This document shows, one piece after another, positions 35,123-44,496 of a stretch of DNA of 57,713 bases; position 1 is the stretch's first letter, and every line of letters begins with the position of its first letter. The notes under the pieces are model-generated. The model searched no databases and was not told the origin of the DNA. It worked only from the letters and a program-made list of their open reading frames with translations. The translations under genes and the position numbers were made by a program. The stretch spans positions 1 through 57,713 of the forward strand of contig NZ_JABSSU010000013.1 in assembly GCF_013213835.1 (NCBI RefSeq), given 5' to 3'. The stretch is from Winogradskyella sp. (lineage in GTDB: Bacteria > Bacteroidota > Bacteroidia > Flavobacteriales > Flavobacteriaceae).

Positions 35123-36274
35123 ATGAAGATACTACTTGTAGGCGAATACAATAAAGCCCATTTAAACATTAAAAAAGGCTTAGAGAATTTAGGGCATGAA
35201 GCCACAGTAGTTGGTACTAGAGATGGTTTTAAGAATGTTGAAGTTGATATTGAGATTAAAGACCATTTCACAAGTTTTTTTCTTAAAAAACTGAGAGTAC
35301 TTCTTTTCTTGCTTTTTAAAATTGATCTTTTTGCCATTTCTGTGAAAAGACAGTTTAAAAATAATAAAGCCCAACTCTCAAATTACGATATCGTTCAACT
35401 CATAAACGAAGCACCATTTCATTTTAACAGACGAAGTCATCTTCAAATTTTTGAATGGCTCTTTGAATGGAATAAATGTCCGTATTTTTTATTGTCATGT
35501 GGACTCGATTACCCAAGTGTAAAATACGCCTACGACAAAAAGTTTAGATATTCTATATTAACACCATACTTTGAAGGCAAAGGCACTAAAAAGGACTTCT
35601 CACCAGCATTAAGCTATCTTACGAAAGAACATATTAAACTTCATAAAGTATTATTTAATAAAATTGAAAGTGTAATTTCAAATGATTTAGATTACCACAT
35701 TCCACTAATAAATCACCCCAAGTACTTAGGCATGATTCCGCATGCCATAAACTTAAACGAACTCAAATTTATTCAGCCAAAAGTTGATGATAAGGTTATC
35801 ATTTTCCACGGTATTAACACCTTTAATTATTTTAAAAAAGGGAATGACATTTTCGATAATGCCTTAAAGTTGGTTCAAGAAAAATTTGGTAATAAAGTAG
35901 AAATAGATATTGTTAAAAATCTTCCTTACAAAGAATACATTTCTCGGTTTAATCGATGCCACATCTTGTTAGACCAAGTCTATGCATACGATCAAGGTTT
36001 TAATGCCTTGGAAGCAATGGCAAAAGGTAAAGTAGTATTTACTGGAGCTGAACAAGAATGGTTAGACCTCTATAATCTAGAAGAAGATACCGTTGCTATT
36101 AATGCTCTACCAGATGCAAATGCAATTGCGGAAAAACTTGAATGGTTAATTGAAAATCCTCAGAAAATTGAAGATATTTCTATTAGCGCTAGAAATTTTG
36201 TAAAACAACATCATGATCATGTTGAATGTGCAAGGCAATATCTAAAAAAATGGAAAGCTTCTACTGTTAAATAG
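35123..36274 (+). CDS. Glycosyltransferase family 1/4-like
   Basis: A 383-residue GT-B-like protein. The ATG at 35123 (MKILLVGEYNKAHLNIKKGLENLGHE) is chosen because the longer open frame runs back through the divergent gene and adds 39 unlikely residues. The C-terminal half has KVIIFHGINTFNYFKKGNDIFDNAL, VEIDIVKNLPYKEYISRFNRCHILLDQVYAYDQGFNALEAMAKGKVVFTG with the usual Glu. Its start is 35 bp from that of the divergent GT4, and its end is 1 bp from the convergent flippase. Confidence 0.85.
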   Translation: MKILLVGEYNKAHLNIKKGLENLGHEATVVGTRDGFKNVEVDIEIKDHFTSFFLKKLRVLLFLLFKIDLFAISVKRQFKNNKAQLSNYDIVQLINEAPFHFNRRSHLQIFEWLFEWNKCPYFLLSCGLDYPSVKYAYDKKFRYSILTPYFEGKGTKKDFSPALSYLTKEHIKLHKVLFNKIESVISNDLDYHIPLINHPKYLGMIPHAINLNELKFIQPKVDDKVIIFHGINTFNYFKKGNDIFDNALKLVQEKFGNKVEIDIVKNLPYKEYISRFNRCHILLDQVYAYDQGFNALEAMAKGKVVFTGAEQEWLDLYNLEEDTVAINALPDANAIAEKLEWLIENPQKIEDISISARNFVKQHHDHVECARQYLKKWKASTVK

Positions 36275-36275
36275 T

Positions 36276-37556
36276 CTACTTATCTCTATTAAAATGACGC
36301 AGTACCAAAAATAAAACTACAGCGAAATACACTACGTATCTCAATAAATGAGCTATAGGAATTGCTTCTAATCCTAAAGAATCTAAAAGTAATATTGATA
36401 AACCAAAAAATAATAAGTGAGAAAGTAGTTCAGAAAACACAAAGGCGTAAACCATTTTCTTAGCTAAAAATTGAGATGCCAAAATTAAGGACGCTAAACG
36501 TACAAAATCGCCCAATAACTGCCATTTAAAAAGTGGCGCCATAGCCGAATAGTCATCCTTAAATTGAATATCTATTATAAAAAACCTAAACACATAAATC
36601 AATAACATTCCACAAGCAAATAATGGAAGTATTGTCTTATAAATTTTGCCTAATTCTTTGGTAAACTCAATTCTATCGGATATTTGAGCAAACCTAGGTA
36701 GCACATAAAGCGTTAAAATAGCATTGATAAATACCATGTAATTTTTAGAAAGCAACAATAAGCCAGTCCAAATACCTGCTTCATCTCCACCTAACTTTTC
36801 TTCAACCGAATTTCTTACCCAAACCTCTACTTCATTCAATATTATAGTTGAGGCAAAACTCATCAGGGTAAATGCTAGCAAAGGTTTAGCATACGGAATT
36901 TTCAGCTCAATTTCCTTAACCTTTACAAATTCCTTAAAAATCTGCACCATAACAAACAGCATAACAATCACCTGAATGATTGGTGTTATAGCTATCGCGA
37001 ATATGACTCCTTCAAATTGCTTCTGATATAAGAAAATAATCATTAAACCTGAAGAAATCAGATAAGCAAACAATTCAATCTTAGAAAACTTCTTATAAAG
37101 TGAAAGACCACTCACAAAACCATTAAAAACACGCTGTATACTTATAAAAGGCACAACTACAGCGGTAATTTTGATTAAATATGCGTAAGTGCTAGAACCA
37201 AAATACTTTTCAGAGAAGAAATCAGCTCCAAAAAACAATATCAAAAACGCAGTTATAGAACCAATAAGAATAAAAACAGTAGTTGTTGAGAATAGCTTTT
37301 GAAGTTCCTTATTGTTGTTTTTATGTTCAGAAACATACTTTACAATACCATTAAACACACCAAATGAAGTAAATGAGGACAATTGTGCAATTAAATTTCT
37401 AAAATTACCTATTTGAGCATATTGCGTTTTAGAAACAATACCTGAAATCTCACGTTGTAGAAAAAAACCAATAATTAACCTAATTATAATAACTACGGCA
37501 TTAAGCGAAGTCATCTTTAGTAGTAAATTCTGTGAAATAAATTTTGGAAGTTTCAC
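36276..37556 (-). CDS. O-antigen/polysaccharide flippase (WzxE-like), copy 1
   Basis: A 426-residue integral membrane protein with about 12 spans of the MATE/Wzx type, expected to move lipid-linked repeat units across the inner membrane. Marks: AQIGNFRNLIAQLSSFTSFGVFNGIVKYVSEH, ISIQRVFNGFVSGL, YVLPRFAQISDRIEFTKELGKIYKTILPLF and WQLLGDFVRLASLILASQFLAKK. The start is GTG (37554-37556), right after an in-frame stop. It aligns by eye along its length with the next gene, its paralogue. Confidence 0.87.
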   Translation of the reverse strand: MKLPKFISQNLLLKMTSLNAVVIIIRLIIGFFLQREISGIVSKTQYAQIGNFRNLIAQLSSFTSFGVFNGIVKYVSEHKNNNKELQKLFSTTTVFILIGSITAFLILFFGADFFSEKYFGSSTYAYLIKITAVVVPFISIQRVFNGFVSGLSLYKKFSKIELFAYLISSGLMIIFLYQKQFEGVIFAIAITPIIQVIVMLFVMVQIFKEFVKVKEIELKIPYAKPLLAFTLMSFASTIILNEVEVWVRNSVEEKLGGDEAGIWTGLLLLSKNYMVFINAILTLYVLPRFAQISDRIEFTKELGKIYKTILPLFACGMLLIYVFRFFIIDIQFKDDYSAMAPLFKWQLLGDFVRLASLILASQFLAKKMVYAFVFSELLSHLLFFGLSILLLDSLGLEAIPIAHLLRYVVYFAVVLFLVLRHFNRDK

Positions 37557-37567
37557 TTAAGGTCGTT

Positions 37568-38875
37568 TTAATATTCTTCTAGTCCATCATCATTTAGTAC
37601 TCCAAATAGAGAACTACCGAAGACAAATAATATTATTAAAAAGTGCATTAAATAACTCAAGCAATGTCCCATAACTGCACCTTCAAGTCCAAATTCGTCA
37701 ATTAAATACACACTAGAAATATACATTATTACAAAAAGGAAAATCTCCAGAATAATAAAGTGTGTAAACATTTTTTTAGCTAAGAATTGGTAAGCAATTA
37801 CCATTGATAATACCCGGATGAAATCACCTAACACCTGATAACCAAATAAGTTTTCAATTGGTCTAAATTCTTCTGTAAAAAGCACAGTTACTAAAAAAGA
37901 GCGACTTAGATAAACTAGCAATAGTATTACCGCTAAAATTGGCATTACTGTTTTATAAAAACTAAATATTTCTCTCCTAAATTCTTGACGCGAACTAATT
38001 TCCGCGAATCTTGGAAGAATATATAGTGCCATTAAAGAGTTAATAAACATTAGATAATAATCTGATACACGAGTAACTGCTGTCCAATAACCTGCTTCTT
38101 TTATTCCAATCTCTGAAACTAAATAATTTCTAATTATGATAAACACAATTGGTAATGCAATTGAAGAAACTAATGCCATAATCATATTAGAACTTAACTT
38201 TTTAAGAATAGAAAAGTCTATAGCTGATATCTGTATATAGGTCATTAAGTTCTTTCTAAAAGCTATACCGACCACTGAAATCAACAAGTTTAATGCCGGA
38301 GTAATAACTACTGCAACTAAAGCACCATCTATCTTCTCTTGCTTTATAAGTAATAAAGTTACTAGAAGTCCTAAAACCTGGCTCGTAATATTAATAACTA
38401 AAAGTATTCGATACTTAGAATAACCATTCATTATAGAGAAAATGAACATGTTTAGCGCATAAAAAGGTAATACTAGCGCAAACGTTTCAATGATGTAGGC
38501 ATAATTAAAGTTTGGAAAAATAAAGTCATTAATAAATTTTGCATTGTAAAAACACAAAAATGAAACAACCATTGTAATAAAAAAACCAAAATAAAATACT
38601 GTAGATAAGGTCTTGGTAAGTTCTTTAATTTGGTTTTTTGACTTTCCTATAAACTTTACAAAACCATTATAGAGACCTGCAATAGATAAAGACTGAAGCG
38701 TACTAATAAAGTTCCGTAGGTTACCTATTAAGGTCATACCTTCAGGTCCAATAAACATGGCAATAAACTTTGTAATGAGTATTCCTGAAATGATTTTAAT
38801 ACTAACATTTGCAGTATTAAGGTTTGCTGACTTTACAAGGACATTGTCATTTATATACTGAAAAAACTTCTTCAA
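37568..38875 (-). CDS. O-antigen/polysaccharide flippase (WzxE-like), copy 2
   Basis: A 435-residue membrane protein with the same block order as copy 1: MTLIGNLRNFISTLQSLSIAGLYNGFVKFIG, MNGYSKYR, YILPRFAEISSRQEFRREIFSFYKTVMPIL and YQVLGDFIRVLSMVIAYQFLAKK. The start is TTG (38873-38875) immediately after the aminotransferase stop, with no better in-frame codon. WzxE-type flippases prefer lipid carriers bearing amino-deoxy sugars, in line with the FdtB gene directly upstream. Confidence 0.87.
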   Translation of the reverse strand: MKKFFQYINDNVLVKSANLNTANVSIKIISGILITKFIAMFIGPEGMTLIGNLRNFISTLQSLSIAGLYNGFVKFIGKSKNQIKELTKTLSTVFYFGFFITMVVSFLCFYNAKFINDFIFPNFNYAYIIETFALVLPFYALNMFIFSIMNGYSKYRILLVINITSQVLGLLVTLLLIKQEKIDGALVAVVITPALNLLISVVGIAFRKNLMTYIQISAIDFSILKKLSSNMIMALVSSIALPIVFIIIRNYLVSEIGIKEAGYWTAVTRVSDYYLMFINSLMALYILPRFAEISSRQEFRREIFSFYKTVMPILAVILLLVYLSRSFLVTVLFTEEFRPIENLFGYQVLGDFIRVLSMVIAYQFLAKKMFTHFIILEIFLFVIMYISSVYLIDEFGLEGAVMGHCLSYLMHFLIILFVFGSSLFGVLNDDGLEEY

Positions 38876-39976
38876 TTAATATCTGTTTACTACTTCAACA
38901 ACAGTTTTAACTTCTACTTCAGTCATTACTGGACTGATTGGCAAACTTAAAATTCTTTTATGAATTTGCTCTGTAAATGGTAAAGATAAATTAGAATATT
39001 CAGATAACGCCTTTTGTTTATGTGGTGGAATTGGATAATGAATCAACCAACCGATATTATTTTTAGTTAAATATTGAGAGAATTCTTCACGATCTTCAAC
39101 CTCTACAACAAAAGCATAAAACACATGGTTTTCATCCTGGCTATGATTTGATATCATAATCTTTGGATTATCTATGTCCCTTAAATACTCACGAGCGATT
39201 TCTCTTCTTCTACGATTGTCTTCATCCAACGTATTTAATTTAATACTCAAAAATGATGCTTGAATATCATCTAAGCGACTATTAAAGCCTACAATATCAT
39301 TGACATACTTTTTGTTACTTCCATAATTACTAAGGAGTTTGATGACCTCATACAATTCTGAATCGCTCGTAGTAACTGCACCTCCATCACCAAGACAACC
39401 TAAGTTCTTACTAGGATAAAAACTAAATGCCGCAGCGTCGCCAATATTTCCAGCTTTATTATTTGAATTATCCTTAGCACCATGAGCTTGAGCTGCATCT
39501 TCAATTAAGAGTAAATTATTTGCTTCAGCTAATTTCTTTAAACCTAAAACATCAGCTAATTGTCCATAAAGATGTACAACAATTAAAGCCTTAACATCTT
39601 TACTCAAATACTTCGTTACAGTATCTGCCGAAAGATTATATGTTTCAGGGTTTGGTTCTACAAAAACCGGCTCTAACCCAGCATGTAGTACCGATAAAAT
39701 TGTCGCGATAAATGTATTAGCAGGCACAATAATCTTATCGCCTTTTTTTAACTTCCCAAGTTGGATATATCCTTTTAAAATTAGGGTTAGAGCATCTAGT
39801 CCGTTAGCGACACCAATACAATGCTTAGTACCACAATATCTAGCAAATTCATTTTGAAAATGCAATACGTTTTTTCCTAAAACAAAATGCGACGTATCTA
39901 AAGACTTTTGAAGAGCATCCTCAAATTCTGATCGGAAACGGTCATTGATTTTATGTAAGTCTAAAAATGTAATCAT
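38876..39976 (-). CDS. fdtB: Sugar-nucleotide aminotransferase, DegT/DnrJ/EryC1 family (FdtB/QdtB-type)
   Basis: PLP enzyme of 366 residues that aminates the 3-keto sugar made by FdtA, giving dTDP-3-amino-3,6-dideoxyhexose. Marks: FVLGKNVLHFQNEFARYCGTKHCIGVANGLDAL at the N-terminus, VHLYGQLAD, LIEDAAQAHGAKD with the PLP-ring Asp, and the Schiff-base Lys in AFSFYPSKNLGCLGDGGAVTT. The FdtB assignment follows from the fdtA gene in the locus. It overlaps the acyltransferase by 4 bp (ATGA). Confidence 0.87.
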   Translation of the reverse strand: MITFLDLHKINDRFRSEFEDALQKSLDTSHFVLGKNVLHFQNEFARYCGTKHCIGVANGLDALTLILKGYIQLGKLKKGDKIIVPANTFIATILSVLHAGLEPVFVEPNPETYNLSADTVTKYLSKDVKALIVVHLYGQLADVLGLKKLAEANNLLLIEDAAQAHGAKDNSNNKAGNIGDAAAFSFYPSKNLGCLGDGGAVTTSDSELYEVIKLLSNYGSNKKYVNDIVGFNSRLDDIQASFLSIKLNTLDEDNRRRREIAREYLRDIDNPKIMISNHSQDENHVFYAFVVEVEDREEFSQYLTKNNIGWLIHYPIPPHKQKALSEYSNLSLPFTEQIHKRILSLPISPVMTEVEVKTVVEVVNRY

Positions 39977-40941
39977 ACAAACACATCATTTAACAACGCA
40001 TAGTTTTCTGTTTTAATTGTATAAAATCCTTGTGACATAGACCTAGCTCCGAAACCTTCTTTCCAATACTTTAGCCCTTGATTGATCTGTTGACCTTCAT
40101 TGGTATTTGAAATACCAAAATTAAAATAGGGTTTCCCAATAAAGACCTCATCAAGTAAATATTGATGTAGAAAATCTAAACTACCTAAGGTGTTTTTATC
40201 CGCATTTCCAGAAATATATTGACTATGAGCAACATTATTAGTTTCAAAAATTGTTGTACCAGCAACAAGTTCTTCTTTATGATACACATTAAATTGTCGA
40301 ATCTGATTAGGAAACCTTGATTTTAAAAGTGTAATTTCTTCTAAACTATGCACAGGTTTAACCTCATGTTTTATATCTAAGTTTGGAATTAAAACTGTAT
40401 TCCAAAACTCAGTAAAACCTTCTACTTCTTTAACAACAAGTTCGTTTTTTTCTCCTCTTTTATATCCGTTTTTCCTACTACGCGAATAGTGTTTAAATCG
40501 CATATCTAACGTTGAATGCATATCCATTCGATCTAATGATGCATTCAATTTAAAACATAGATAATTTAATGGATTATTAGTTTGATTTTCTAAAAAAATG
40601 CTTGGTAACTCCTTGATAGTAATTGACTTTACACCTTGTTCTGAAAGAAACTTTAAAACAGCTTTAAAAATTAGAATATAATCTTCGGTTTTTAAAACTG
40701 ATTTATGAATTAATCCACCATAGGTCAACCCTTGATGAGAATAAACCGTGTCACCAACTTTATTCAATGGCAATAGAGCAACAAGAGATTCCTCATTGTA
40801 AACCATTAAGGAATGATCCTTGAATCTATCACTATGGTAATCCATAAAATCTCTATGGAACAGAAAGGTTTGTTGGTTACTTTCTGAAAGAAAAGTATTC
40901 CATTTATTCTTGCTAGACAGATGATATTGTTTTATATTCAT
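39973..40941 (-). CDS. FemAB/GNAT-like acyltransferase
   Basis: A 322-residue protein with the double-GNAT layout of FemAB/BioF2-like transferases. The C-terminal half is typical: FRQFNVYHKEELVAGTTIFET-like NQIRQFNVYHKEELVAGTTI, SQYISGNADKNTLGSLDFLHQYLLDE, and FNFGISNTNEGQQINQGLKYWKEGFGARSM. It is expected to move an acyl or aminoacyl group onto an amine. Overlapping the aminotransferase start suggests it acylates the new amino sugar, taking the place of an FdtC acetyltransferase, which is not seen here. That role is inferred. Confidence 0.75.
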   Translation of the reverse strand: MNIKQYHLSSKNKWNTFLSESNQQTFLFHRDFMDYHSDRFKDHSLMVYNEESLVALLPLNKVGDTVYSHQGLTYGGLIHKSVLKTEDYILIFKAVLKFLSEQGVKSITIKELPSIFLENQTNNPLNYLCFKLNASLDRMDMHSTLDMRFKHYSRSRKNGYKRGEKNELVVKEVEGFTEFWNTVLIPNLDIKHEVKPVHSLEEITLLKSRFPNQIRQFNVYHKEELVAGTTIFETNNVAHSQYISGNADKNTLGSLDFLHQYLLDEVFIGKPYFNFGISNTNEGQQINQGLKYWKEGFGARSMSQGFYTIKTENYALLNDVFV

Positions 40942-41006
40942 TAATGAAAAATGAATTTACTTTTATATTTTTTTGAAAATTTATTTTAAACTTAATACAA
41001 ATTGTA

Positions 41007-42488
41007 TTATTCAATTAACACATTTCCACTTTCGTCGATAACCTTCTTCACACTTTTAAAACCAAAGTTATTTAATTTAATATTATAACTTGAATTGTCT
41101 TCTAAATGTCCTAAATACTTAGGATTTTCGCCTAGTGACGCGAATAAAACTCTGAATAAATTAACATTAGTTTTTAAATTCGCATCATAATTAGGCACAA
41201 GATTATTACTCCATTTAATAGCCGCAATGTTACCAAAAGTTGATCTTATTAATTTAGGCTCTTCAGCAGAGTATAAATGATTAAAACTTTTTAGTCCAAC
41301 CCAACCACCGTGATCCGCCAGAATAACAATGATGCCATCCTTATCCATAGAAGTTATATCATTCACTAATAATTTTAGCCACGAATTAACTTCGTTTATA
41401 CGTGTAACATATTTGTCACGTTCATCAACTATAGATTCATCTGTATTCCAAAATTCTACATGGTGTGGTAATAATTTCTCTATAAAAAAGAACTTTGGCT
41501 TATTAATATTATCGTTGACCATTTTCTTAAAATCAACCAAAACATTTCTTACTTCATCATCGCCTTTACTATTGTAAGGAAACTCATCAATTGCTATGTT
41601 AAATTGATCAAAAGCACTTTGTTTTTTATTTTGTTGAAAATATTCGTCCTCAGCAATAAAATAAGTTTCGTAATTATTTTTTCTTAAAATTGATGCTACT
41701 GGATTAGACTGTGTAATAACTTCTCTGGCATTAGCCATTTCTATCTCTGGAAATATCATATCCGCAAACTTATGCTGCTTCATTGAAAACAGTGAAGCAT
41801 TAGATGTCAAACTAGCTGGATAATTACTCCTAAAATTATCGTAAACTTTAAATTGATTTTGCCTTAACCAATCATACAGTTCACTTTTAAAATTATATGG
41901 GGACTCTTCCATAACATTCTGAGAAACATAACCATCTGGCTGTATTACATATATATTAGGAAATTTCTTAAACTTCACATTTTCAATATCGTCATTTTGT
42001 ATTAACCAGTAATCTGCTTTAATATCTTCATAAAGATGTACAAGTGTTCTAAAGACAGATATACTTGAAAAAAAGAAAAGAAATATAATAAGCTTTTTAT
42101 AGTTCCTTCTTGGGTCAGACCAAAGCAAATAACCTAGAAATATTATACCAATAAATAAAGCAAAGCCCCGTTTTGGTGATAAAAAAAAGCTATGCAATAA
42201 AAACGCAAAGAGACATATTAGCAATAATATTAATAAGGTGTACGCTCTTTGTTTACTGCTAGCACCAATAGCCTTAACCACATAATAAACAGAGAGATAA
42301 ATTGCAAATGACAACCCTAAAAATCTAAGAACAAAGAAAACTACATGACCAAAAGAATTTGCAGCCCAATAATTATTAGAATAAAAAAAAATTAAAGGTG
42401 TAAAACCGGTAATAAATGCTGCTAAAAACGGAACATCTTTTTCATTCTCTATAAAATTGGTTATTCTCTTTTTAAAACTAAAAGCCAT
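41007..42488 (-). CDS. Membrane-anchored alkaline-phosphatase-superfamily (sulfatase-like) protein
   Basis: A 493-residue protein with about five N-terminal spans (20-165) and a C-terminal periplasmic hydrolase-fold domain: FPNIYVIQPDGYVSQNVMEE, SNYPASLTSNASLFSMKQHKF, FFIEKLLPHHVEFWN and the metal-binding IIVILADHGGWVG. This resembles phosphoethanolamine or phosphoglycerol transferases. The usual nucleophile Thr/Ser after the first metal ligand is not obvious, so activity is uncertain. Probably decorates the glycan or a lipid. Confidence 0.75.
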   Translation of the reverse strand: MAFSFKKRITNFIENEKDVPFLAAFITGFTPLIFFYSNNYWAANSFGHVVFFVLRFLGLSFAIYLSVYYVVKAIGASSKQRAYTLLILLLICLFAFLLHSFFLSPKRGFALFIGIIFLGYLLWSDPRRNYKKLIIFLFFFSSISVFRTLVHLYEDIKADYWLIQNDDIENVKFKKFPNIYVIQPDGYVSQNVMEESPYNFKSELYDWLRQNQFKVYDNFRSNYPASLTSNASLFSMKQHKFADMIFPEIEMANAREVITQSNPVASILRKNNYETYFIAEDEYFQQNKKQSAFDQFNIAIDEFPYNSKGDDEVRNVLVDFKKMVNDNINKPKFFFIEKLLPHHVEFWNTDESIVDERDKYVTRINEVNSWLKLLVNDITSMDKDGIIVILADHGGWVGLKSFNHLYSAEEPKLIRSTFGNIAAIKWSNNLVPNYDANLKTNVNLFRVLFASLGENPKYLGHLEDNSSYNIKLNNFGFKSVKKVIDESGNVLIE

Positions 42489-42516
42489 TTTATTATTTGT
42501 AAAAAGTAATTAATGT

Positions 42517-43905
42517 TTAAGATATTAAACGATTTTTTAAGAAGAAAATAGTTCTTTCTGAATTTTGAATATCCTTTTTTTCTATAATTTCAAACCAAGA
42601 AGAATAGATGGTTTCAAAATTCGCAATAGTATACCATCCAAAATAATCCTTAAAATCAGACTTGCTCTTTAGCAGTCTTTTCACCCACGAATCTTCACGT
42701 TTTGGAAACTCAATAATTAAGAATTTAGAAAACGAAGCAAAAAACTCTGCCGATCTAACAAAAGGAACATTACCAGTCAATGATATATGGTGAATAAGAG
42801 CTAAAGCTAAAGTAACATCTGGTGCAAATTCCTTCATTCTATCAATAAATGAGTCACGTTCTTTGTTATTTAACCCAATTGCTGAAGATGGATTTATCAC
42901 ATCTAATACTAAAGGAAGTGTACTTCTTTCTTTGTTCTTTTTCATTAATTTGTGATTGATGTCAACGGCATTATTATCTATATCACAAACTAATGAAACA
43001 TCAATACCTATATCTAATTTTCTAACAAACGTCCCATCGTTCCCACCGATATCAACCAACGTTTTTGGCTTAATATCAGCAACCCAACTATTGATTATTT
43101 TTGATTTTTGATTAAAAGCTTCATCAGAATAATTCGTCTTGTCATAATAATTTCCCCATTCAGACTTTTCATTTAACTCAAGTTTTTTGATAAAATCATA
43201 TAAACTCTTAACGATATTTTGCTGCCCATTTTTAGACAATTTAACCTTGTAACCATTGTCATCATAATCTTCGTTATGCTTTGCTTCTGACTTTGCCAAA
43301 AGGTGAATATTAGAATAAATTAATGGATTTAGTTTTGTTTTAAACGGTAACATTGAGCTTACCATTTTCAATGGAATACCATCTATAAAATTATGCATTA
43401 ACTTCAAAGATTGTGAACCATGATATTTTGCTAACAATAAAGGTCCCAGAAAATGGGTTATAAATTGTTTATATGCTCTCCATGGTGAGCCTTCTTTGTA
43501 AAAATCAAAAGATAAAGTATCTATAAAGATTGTCTTTCCCTTATGGAAAGTAACATTAAAGGCAGATGCATCTTTTAATGAAAAACCATGTTCTAAAGCA
43601 TATTTTTGAAGTCTTAATGTTAACAATGCAGCTTCTTTGTACATATTAAAACTCCATTCGTACGGGTATGAAATAAAAGGAATTTTTTCAGCCTTTAGGA
43701 TTATTTCCTCATTTGAGTTAGACATCTCTTCATGAGCAATCAACAATTCCTTTTTAATTAAATTTTCATAAAACTTGGAATCTCTTAAAGCTTGGTACTG
43801 CTTAAAGTATAAAGGATTTATAACTCTTTTTACATCATTGCCTTCAATCACCACATAACCTGAAGGATCTCTAAAGGATGAAGAATGAGCTTTCTTGATA
43901 TTCAC
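42517..43905 (-). CDS. Two-domain protein: kinase-like front half and SAM methyltransferase
   Basis: A 462-residue protein. Residues about 30-200 carry a degenerate kinase-like pattern (KDASAFNVTFHKGKTIFIDTLSFDF, in the place of HRDxxxxN and DFG) ending in SPWRAYKQFITHFLGPLLLAKY. Residues about 260-460 are a class I methyltransferase with VDIGGNDGTFVRKLD as motif I, VSLVCDIDNNAVDIN, and LALALIHHISL. Such proteins have been linked to NoeA in rhizobia. The start is GTG (43903-43905) right after the upstream stop. Possibly modifies the surface glycan. Confidence 0.75.
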   Translation of the reverse strand: MNIKKAHSSSFRDPSGYVVIEGNDVKRVINPLYFKQYQALRDSKFYENLIKKELLIAHEEMSNSNEEIILKAEKIPFISYPYEWSFNMYKEAALLTLRLQKYALEHGFSLKDASAFNVTFHKGKTIFIDTLSFDFYKEGSPWRAYKQFITHFLGPLLLAKYHGSQSLKLMHNFIDGIPLKMVSSMLPFKTKLNPLIYSNIHLLAKSEAKHNEDYDDNGYKVKLSKNGQQNIVKSLYDFIKKLELNEKSEWGNYYDKTNYSDEAFNQKSKIINSWVADIKPKTLVDIGGNDGTFVRKLDIGIDVSLVCDIDNNAVDINHKLMKKNKERSTLPLVLDVINPSSAIGLNNKERDSFIDRMKEFAPDVTLALALIHHISLTGNVPFVRSAEFFASFSKFLIIEFPKREDSWVKRLLKSKSDFKDYFGWYTIANFETIYSSWFEIIEKKDIQNSERTIFFLKNRLIS

Positions 43906-44103
43906 TTATTTATCGTTTTCTAAATCTGAATCATTAATATCAATATCTTCAAAAATATCTTCATCATTCTTTTTAACTATACCTAAAAATGATTTAATCT
44001 TTAGCATTACATTTTTAGAAAAAAGAACAACTCCCGCTATAGCTGCAACAATTGCCTGAATTATCATTGCTCCTAAACCAGGGTCAAAATAAAGAAATGT
44101 CAT
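43906..44103 (-). CDS. Small membrane protein of the glycan locus
   Basis: A 65-residue protein: FDPGLGAMIIQAIVAAIAGVVLF forms one span beginning with a conserved-looking YFDPG turn, then a basic segment (KNVMLKIKSFLG) and an acidic tail. Small proteins with this start are, as I recall, found next to methyltransferase and phosphatase-superfamily genes in other polysaccharide loci. It is the first gene of the seven-gene minus-strand run 44103-36276. Function unknown. Confidence 0.65.
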   Translation of the reverse strand: MTFLYFDPGLGAMIIQAIVAAIAGVVLFSKNVMLKIKSFLGIVKKNDEDIFEDIDINDSDLENDK

Positions 44104-44190
44104 AAAAGCTAGTTTTTTGTAAATATATAATTTCTATTGTTTTACAATAAAAAATAAAAACAACTTTACGACTCCTTTACATGAAATTCA

Positions 44191-44430
44191 TCAATGAGGT
44201 TTCCTTAATAGATAAAATAAATTTACACCAAAGATTGCAGCATTTGCAATAATAATTGGCAATCCGATACGTAATGTAGGCATTAAAAATCCGTAAATAA
44301 TAAAAAGAATACAACCCGTCATATTTACTAGTCGTAATTTCTTAACATCTTTCATTGTGAAGGATACTAGCACCATTAATGATGCAAAATAACCAACATA
44401 TTCTGTGGCTGTGATTCCGAAAAGCTCCAT
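44191..44430 (-). CDS. Small three-span membrane protein (YgjV/SemiSWEET-like)
   Basis: A 79-residue protein with three hydrophobic segments: YVGYFASLMVLVSFTM, MTGCILFIIYGFLMP and GLPIIIANAAIFGVNLFYLL. The order, and the polar KDVKKLRLVN loop between the first two spans, resemble YgjV and SemiSWEET-type proteins, which work as dimers. A transport role is possible but unproven. It lies between the glycan operon and typA, with a terminator just upstream. Confidence 0.65.
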   Translation of the reverse strand: MELFGITATEYVGYFASLMVLVSFTMKDVKKLRLVNMTGCILFIIYGFLMPTLRIGLPIIIANAAIFGVNLFYLLRKPH

Positions 44431-44445
44431 TATTACATATTATAC

Positions 44446-44477
44446 AAAAAAGAGAAATACGGCTGTATTTCTCTTTT
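44446..44477 (-). terminator. Strong intrinsic terminator of typA
   Basis: AAAAGAGAAATAC (44448-44460) and GTATTTCTCTTTT (44465-44477) form a perfect 13-bp stem with loop GGCT, followed on the minus strand by more T residues. It lies 20 bp after the typA stop codon. Confidence 0.88.
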
Positions 44478-44496
44478 GATATTTATCAATTGCCTT

